A DNA stretch of 28,198 bases from Beroe ovata (lineage: Eukaryota > Ctenophora > Nuda > Beroida > Beroidae). Within the stretch, counting starts at the first letter, position 1. Each line of letters begins with the position of its first letter. Shown here piece by piece: positions 23,097 to 28,198 of this stretch. The notes beneath the pieces are model-generated. The model made no database searches, was not told the origin of the DNA, and was given only the letters and a program-made list of their open reading frames with translations. Location of the stretch: positions 100,689 to 128,886 of the forward strand of contig CAMPET010000171.1 of NCBI GenBank assembly GCA_946803715.1, given 5' to 3'. The position numbers and the translations under genes are program-made.

Positions 23097-23225
23097 ATAC
23101 GTGACTTGTAGGATTTTACCCTACCGTCGGTGCGCGCGATTTTCAATCCGCCCCGACAATCCGCCCCTTGCCAGGGATAAAAATCCCGCCAGCAAGGGTA
23201 GGGTGAAATCCTACAAATACGTGAC
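23097..23225. mobile_element. 111-bp MITE with 9-bp target-site duplication
   Basis: The element is 23106-23216. Its terminal inverted repeats are TTGTAGGATTTTACCCTACC and, at the other end, the reverse complement of the same with one mismatch (19/20). Direct repeats ATACGTGAC flank it at 23097-23105 and 23217-23225. A 9-bp duplication is typical of Mutator-like elements (8-9 bp also occurs in Merlin). It has inserted into older copies of the same repeat family. It is too short to encode a transposase. Confidence 0.88.
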
Positions 23226-23385
23226 CATGTCCCATGACCCAATCACTCCGCGCGCGTTGCTTGAAGAAAATAAAAAGCGCGCAACGTGTGCACAAACATA
23301 TGCGCTGCGCCACAAAAATAGTAATTTGCGAAAATAGTAATTTGCAAAAATAATTTGAGAATAATATGCGGCGCGCACGCGCAAT
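23226..23385. repeat. Diverged internal fragment of the same GC-rich repeat family
   Basis: GACCCAATCACTCCGCGCGC (from about 23237) and GCGCGCAACGTGTGCACA (from about 23277) match the right arm of the 3483-4602 inverted repeat near 4374 and 4444 in the same orientation. Between and after them lie GC-rich and AATAGTAATTTGC-repeated stretches. Open frames on both strands here are GC-driven and not credible genes. Confidence 0.6.
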
Positions 23386-24217
23386 GAAATTCTTGGCAGG
23401 GGCTATCATGATCATCGACAGCCATGAAATTTTTATGAAGCTTATATTTCTGATTTCTAAGCTGTGCTCTCTAGTCACTTGTCTCCACTCTCCTTGGCGC
23501 GGACCTAAAAATGTAAAGCTAATGCCCAACCAGGCTAATGCTCAGCCTTGCGACAGAGAGCCCAGCATTGCGAGGCAACTTTTCAATGTACTTCTCACAT
23601 TATTCTGAATTTAAGGCTGGGAGGTCCAGTCTGCACTTCTACAGTTTAATATTAAATGTATCACTGATGTTATTCTTTGATCAAGAGTGTTGATGAAATG
23701 TCAAAATCTTTATTCATAGTATTTTATTCAAGGCTGATATTCACGCTAACATCCAATATAGATAAGCCTACAAAATTGTAATGTGCAATTGTGCAGCCCA
23801 CTGCCCAGACAGCTAAACATGCACTGCATATAATGTAAGCTGTAATAATTTGTGACTCACTGATGTTGAAGTGTCTGAGTTTCAAATTACATGATAGCAT
23901 TTTTCAAATTTGATAGTTAGGAGGACAGAGGACTGGACATTTTCCACCTTTTCCACTGCAATAATTTGCAGTTTATGTGAACCCCATTAAAAATCAACAA
24001 GGAGCTGATCTTGTTATTTAATTTCTAATATATATTGTCTAATAGAACTGAATTGAACTAACTGAAGGCTATCAGTGTTATAGCGTTCAGTTGTGTCACC
24101 ACCTATAGGTCTATAGAACATGTCAAGAAGACATTAAAACTATGGAAAACTGTGTACTGCCAATGTAGAGTGACAGTCAATGTATATAATTGAGATTTTT
24201 CAGATCACACATGACAC
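23386..24217. other. JADE upstream region
   Basis: AT-rich with no recognised gene. A strong acceptor-like GATTTTTCAG ends at 24203, 14 nt before the JADE ATG. A stop codon (TGA at 24212-24214) lies just upstream in frame and fixes the start at 24218. An out-of-frame ATG sits at 24211. Confidence 0.5.
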
Positions 24218-26512
24218 ATGGTATCTCATGATGAAGATGATATAGTGTCTAAAGGTCATTCAAAAAGACGAAATGTGGCATTCAATTTTTGTGGTCAAGA
24301 TGGGGCTCATATATTCAACAATACCTGGAACCAAGAGACTAAACCCGTTGAAATGTACAGGACAGATTTCATATCTGCAATGAAAGCTTCTGATCATCTT
24401 GTGTTAACAGATGACTATATAAAGATTACTGATTCCTGGAGACAAGAATATGATAAAGGGGTTCAGGTTCCTGTTGATATAGAGAGTCTTCCATTGCCTC
24501 AGTTTGAAGTGATACAGCATTCCTCTGAAAATACTGATATTTGGATGCTTCCAGACAATTACAAAATATGGGAACCAACAAACTGTATCCTAGTTCAAGT
24601 TGTTAATGGGATTGTTCCAAAGCCAATATATGACATGGATGAAGATGACATGAATTTCCTCAAGTCAATTAATCTAGTTGAAGATTCTACTCAAGCTATA
24701 TCAGAGGATTTATTTGAAACTATCTTCACATATTTTGATGCAATTTGTCAAGCAAACATGACTAAAAAGTACCAAGAAGACCTCACCTGCAGTATTCAAT
24801 TTGATGACTCAATTTTCTGTGAGATATGTAAAGACATCTATAGTGAACCTGACAATGAGATGATATTCTGTGACCTTTGTAACATATGTATCCATCAAAG
24901 TTGTTATGGTATCCCTGTAGTTCCTCAAGGTGAATGGCTCTGCTCTCCTTGTAAGGCAAATTGTATTACCCCCATTTGTTTACTTTGCATGCAAGATGGT
25001 GGTGCTTTCAAATCAACTTCAAAGGGAGAATGGGTCCATATATTTTGTGCATTGTGGATACCTGAGGTTCGTTTTGGAAGTGTTGACACTATGTCACCAA
25101 TTACTAAGATAAAACAAATTCCTGTATCTCGTTGGACATTGACTTGCTGTTTTTGTCAAGAAAGAGTTGGAGTATGTATTCAGTGCTGTGAGTCATCATG
25201 CTTTGTAGCATATCATCCTACATGTGCTTATATTAATCAATGTCACATGGTGACCTCGTTTGGGAGCACTGAGGAATTTGATTCTGTTGAAAACTTAAGT
25301 TATTGTTTAAAGCATACTCCTCAGAAAGTGAATGAGCCACCCAGTGGCCAGGAAATAATATTACCAACTTTTAAAACCAAGGATGCTCATCCTTTACATA
25401 GCAATCAGTTCAAAATAGCAAGAAGTATTCAACAAGAATTCTTCAATTTTGTTGATATTGCAGAAATTTCCTCTGTTCTTGGAATGAAGGAATGTGTGAT
25501 AAAATTCATATATGACTATTGGAAAGAAAAGAGGATGCTCAATGGTAACAATCCTCTGATAAACTTACCTCCAATGGGTGAGCTTGTTGAACGATCATTC
25601 AAGAATTCATCTGGAAAGGATGGTGGCAACGAGATTGATCCATTCTTGAAACTTGTCTCACTTCGTCAAGATCTTGAAAGAGCCAGAGTTCTCTGCCACA
25701 TGACTTTGAGAAGGGAGAAATTGAAAAAGAAAATGATGGAATCATATTTTCCATTAACTGAATTTTGTTTTGATAGGGAATTGCAATTTCCTTTAGAGAA
25801 TCTTTTTCTCAATTCCAGAGATTTTGAAGAAGGTATTCATCCCAGTGATGACGATGAGTTATTGAACTTGTCACAGTCATCTATGTCAAAGATATTTGGA
25901 TCACCTATAGAACATATCAAAAGTAATCATTATGATGAAAATTCGAAGAATGAAAGTTTGATTGTGGCTCATGAAGTAGTTTTGAAAGATGACCAAGGTA
26001 TTAAAGACGAAGGTTGCTTAGATTCTGATACCATTGCTTACAGGTATCGATCCAGTGAAGATCCAGAATGGCAAGATGGTGGAACAAAATCACATAAGAG
26101 GAAGAAGAAGAAAAAAGAATTAGCTTTCAAGAAGAGTAATGAAACAAAGTCTGACAGAACGAAATATACACAAAAAATAACAATAGAATTTAGTGAAAGA
26201 AGTGATGTTGCTTCAAGTATGGACGAATCATGCAATCTCTCTACCCCTCCCGCATCTCCCGAGTTTGATCCACCTGGCTTTGTGAAAGCAAGTGCGTTGA
26301 AAAGAAAACTTGATACAGAATCAAGATCTGGTCATCATTCATTTCTTAGCAATGTTGTTACTCCGCCCTCGCCTGACAAAGACAAAGAAAATCTCGAGAA
26401 GAATGCTGATCCTCCCATAACTCCCCAAAGTAGTGAGACTGTGACTCCTGAAAGGTCACGTAGGCCTAAGCGCCACAAGCCTAACCCCAAATACAATTTA
26501 TTTGATTCTTGA
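24218..26512 (+). CDS. JADE: JADE-family double-PHD protein, intronless
   Basis: 764 aa in one uninterrupted exon. JADE proteins scaffold the HBO1 (KAT7)-ING4/5-MEAF6 histone acetyltransferase complex and read histone H3. The N-terminal Epl1-like JADE block is RTDFISAMKASDH...WRQEYDKGVQVPV (residues about 48-86). PHD1 is a full C4HC3 finger: C201, C204, C218, C221, H226, C229, C242 and C245. A zinc knuckle (C254, C257) and an extended PHD follow (H274/C277, C310/C313, C320/C323, H333/C336). Next come the JADE-type YDYWKEKR segment and LRQDLERARVLCHMTLRREK (residues about 490-510). The C-terminal third is acidic/Ser-rich with a lysine run (about nt 26097-26118), TPPxSP-like repeats and a basic RRPKRHKPNPK end that may be a nuclear signal. 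BRPF proteins share the PHD pair but also have bromo and PWWP domains, absent here. Lack of introns suggests retroposition or intron loss. Confidence 0.93.
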   Translation: MVSHDEDDIVSKGHSKRRNVAFNFCGQDGAHIFNNTWNQETKPVEMYRTDFISAMKASDHLVLTDDYIKITDSWRQEYDKGVQVPVDIESLPLPQFEVIQHSSENTDIWMLPDNYKIWEPTNCILVQVVNGIVPKPIYDMDEDDMNFLKSINLVEDSTQAISEDLFETIFTYFDAICQANMTKKYQEDLTCSIQFDDSIFCEICKDIYSEPDNEMIFCDLCNICIHQSCYGIPVVPQGEWLCSPCKANCITPICLLCMQDGGAFKSTSKGEWVHIFCALWIPEVRFGSVDTMSPITKIKQIPVSRWTLTCCFCQERVGVCIQCCESSCFVAYHPTCAYINQCHMVTSFGSTEEFDSVENLSYCLKHTPQKVNEPPSGQEIILPTFKTKDAHPLHSNQFKIARSIQQEFFNFVDIAEISSVLGMKECVIKFIYDYWKEKRMLNGNNPLINLPPMGELVERSFKNSSGKDGGNEIDPFLKLVSLRQDLERARVLCHMTLRREKLKKKMMESYFPLTEFCFDRELQFPLENLFLNSRDFEEGIHPSDDDELLNLSQSSMSKIFGSPIEHIKSNHYDENSKNESLIVAHEVVLKDDQGIKDEGCLDSDTIAYRYRSSEDPEWQDGGTKSHKRKKKKKELAFKKSNETKSDRTKYTQKITIEFSERSDVASSMDESCNLSTPPASPEFDPPGFVKASALKRKLDTESRSGHHSFLSNVVTPPSPDKDKENLEKNADPPITPQSSETVTPERSRRPKRHKPNPKYNLFDS

Positions 26513-27021
26513 ATGAATATTTGATTTAGGACTGTTAATTTAATTTATTTGCCATTTCATCAACATTTTTAAAATTCTTTTGAGATAAGTTTCATAAGTT
26601 TTGATACTCCCTTCATTTAGTCTAAAACACTTGGAAGATGCATTGCTTTCTGAGTCTTCTCTGCCTATGAGACTTTTGCCATAATGCATTCCTATTTCTT
26701 AATCTTAACTTACTACCCCAGGGTAACCCATTGTATTGATAAAATATTTAACAATAATTTGTATTGTTTATAGAACAGTCCAATTTTATAAAACGTGCCT
26801 TTGAACTTTTAATGCTACTTTAACTTTTGTTCGGAAATTGTTTGAATATCATCTTATCAACATTCTAATTTTTAAATGCTTAACGTCAGAGGGCCCACCA
26901 TTAATGCCTTATATTAATGAAATGAATAAATTTGAACTGTAGGAAAATTACTTTGATATTTAGATAATATGCAAGTTAAATCTCAATCGGAGATTTCCTC
27001 AGCAATTCCATCATACTACAG
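26513..27021. other. JADE 3' UTR and short spacer
   Basis: AT-rich sequence with AATAAA at 26925-26930, then an acceptor-like CATACTACAG ending at 27021. No gene seen. Confidence 0.5.
26925..26930 (+). terminator. Poly(A) signal AATAAA, JADE
   Basis: 413 nt after the JADE stop and about 90 nt before the next acceptor-like site. Confidence 0.5.
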
Positions 27022-27237
27022 GTGTCCACATGTCAGAAATATGAGATGAGCATTATTGATAAACTAGAGGATCTTGAGAAGCAGGTCTGGTCCTCAGATT
27101 TGTATGTGAGACAGGAAGCTAGCTCAGAACTTCTTACAGTCCTTTCGGAAGCAACAGACGATGTTTTTGATGGCTCATTTCAGTGGGATTCAATGTGTAA
27201 TGGCCTTATCAAATGGATATCAGGCACAAACTTCAAG
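27022..27237 (+). CDS. CLASP: CLASP-like TOG-domain protein, N-terminal exon (partial)
   Basis: The exon is open from the CATACTACAG acceptor to an AAG|GTAAGT donor (27235-27240), 72 codons in phase 0. The first in-frame ATG is 27046, giving MSIIDKLEDLEKQVW... If the message is trans-spliced or has a UTR intron, this is the first coding exon. Otherwise the eight upstream codons are translated from an earlier exon. The heptad-like EDLEKQVWSSDLYVRQEASS followed by NGLIKWISGTNFKV resembles the first helices of the CLASP/Orbit TOG1 domain, whose fly version has a similar DGL-x2-W-x-TGSHFK string. CLASPs are microtubule plus-end rescue factors. Only about 65 residues are visible and XMAP215-type TOGs start in a similar way, so the assignment is moderate. 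No further exon was found in the remaining 960 bp. Confidence 0.6.
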
Positions 27238-28198
27238 GTAAGTATAAGTTGAATGTCGGTGATTGTCGTACTTTGTCAGGTACCTCTCGAGAGTCAAAGT
27301 GTTATGTTTCATCTTGAGTTATCGCATGGTATTTGTTTGATTTATTCAGTGATACTCACCTAAAGTTGTCTTGAGTCAGTGACTTAGATAATCATGTATA
27401 ATAGTTGTATAATGTATACCACATCGTCTCTGTATGTCTATATGTCACGATACGCATTATATTAGGTGGTATTCTTGGCTAACTCACCTCTCGTTGCCAT
27501 GGTAACTGATTCTTTCAGTGTGCCCTGATTTTTCTGAAACTGTTACATGCAACTCATTCCTAAGATAACATTTATAGAATTTCAGGGAATTTTGTTATAC
27601 ACATTAGCCAAATCAATTGAATCTTGATTTTGGAACGAAGTGGCTCTATTTAGAAATTTAGGATAGAAAACCGGTATGTTAGGCGAACAGGTGGGTAGTG
27701 GTTCAGTGAATACAGATAAGGGCTTTACATGCCGTTTGAAAATAAACAGAAACTAATGATCCTATGTCGACGATGCTCCATCTTCCTTATCCTTGCGCTC
27801 ATGCTTAATGCTCAGTATCTGGTCATGCATAAACTTTGATAGCTTAAATACGTGGCCGCCAAAATTAAAATACTTAGCATTTGTTAATTCTGTACAGTAA
27901 TTAAAGTCATTTATCTATCTGAGTGGTTACAACGACAAACAGAATTTACTGTGATCTATAGTCTATACTTTCTCTAATTGAGAAACAGAGCCGCGATATC
28001 GTGCTATAATACATCATTATCTCGAGGTCCAACTCTTTCTCAATCTCACGTGGAGTCAGTCTTGTTATCACGAAACTTGCATAGTTTGATAATACTACCG
28101 CCAAAGTGGTGCGATTTAAATCATGTTATACACGAGTGTTATATATTGTAGCGGTTCGTATTTGTGCACACACACACACACACATACACACACACACA
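27238..28198. other. Intron of the CLASP-like gene (to window edge)
   Basis: The sequence after the GTAAGT donor is AT-rich without a recognisable exon. It ends in a (CA)n/(CATA) microsatellite from 28167 to the window edge. Confidence 0.5.
28167..28198. repeat. (CA)n microsatellite at window edge
   Basis: CA dinucleotides with one CATA interruption, running off the right end of the window. Confidence 0.9.

Overview
The window is animal nuclear DNA. Its genes carry GT-AG introns and AATAAA poly(A) signals, separated by long AT-rich spacers and many (CA)n/(GT)n microsatellites. The protein families (CPEB, RAP1, DRAM, JADE, CLASP, RPUSD2, PRPS) point to a metazoan, probably an invertebrate or early-branching lineage with moderately compact genes; the sequence alone does not fix the phylum. 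N positions (4603, 11218, 15208, 15770-15816, 22946) mark draft-assembly joins.

All seven recognisable genes lie on the + strand. In order they are: the last exon of a CPEB1-class translational regulator (92-289); an intronless, divergent PRPP synthetase (5212-6156); a four-exon RPUSD2-like pseudouridine synthase only 210 bp downstream (6367-8123); a RAP1 small GTPase lacking its first exon in view (15281-17514, plus a second terminal exon at 18095-18181); a DRAM/TMEM150-family six-pass membrane protein (20201-21332, plus a second terminal exon at 21513-21800); an intronless JADE-type double-PHD protein (24218-26512); and an N-terminal exon of a CLASP-like TOG protein (27022-27237).

The most striking gene-level feature is that two neighbouring genes each carry a tandemly duplicated, intact, in-phase terminal exon. 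In RAP1 the two copies encode different membrane-targeting tails: one has a double cysteine with CNLL, the other a polybasic stretch with CALL. This is the same logic as KRAS4A/4B. In the DRAM-like gene the copies swap the last two membrane segments and the tail. A second pattern is that PRPS, RPUSD2, the DRAM-like gene, JADE and possibly CLASP have a 3' splice-site-like AG 7 to 28 nt upstream of their start codon. That fits either 5'-UTR introns or spliced-leader trans-splicing. The PRPS-RPUSD2 pair has operon-like spacing.

The spacers hold mobile DNA. There is a perfect 495-bp inverted repeat around a 130-bp TTAGGG-type telomeric loop (3483-4602), though one end touches an assembly N. A small transposon family ends in TTGTAGGRTTTT; one 111-bp copy has a perfect 9-bp target duplication (23106-23216). 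A separate 995-bp element has 31-bp terminal inverted repeats, repeated TTACTCA-type subterminal motifs and a small CxxC..CxxC reading frame (12347-13341). A run of four GC-rich hairpins sits at 11407-11504. No tRNA, rRNA or CRISPR array was seen.
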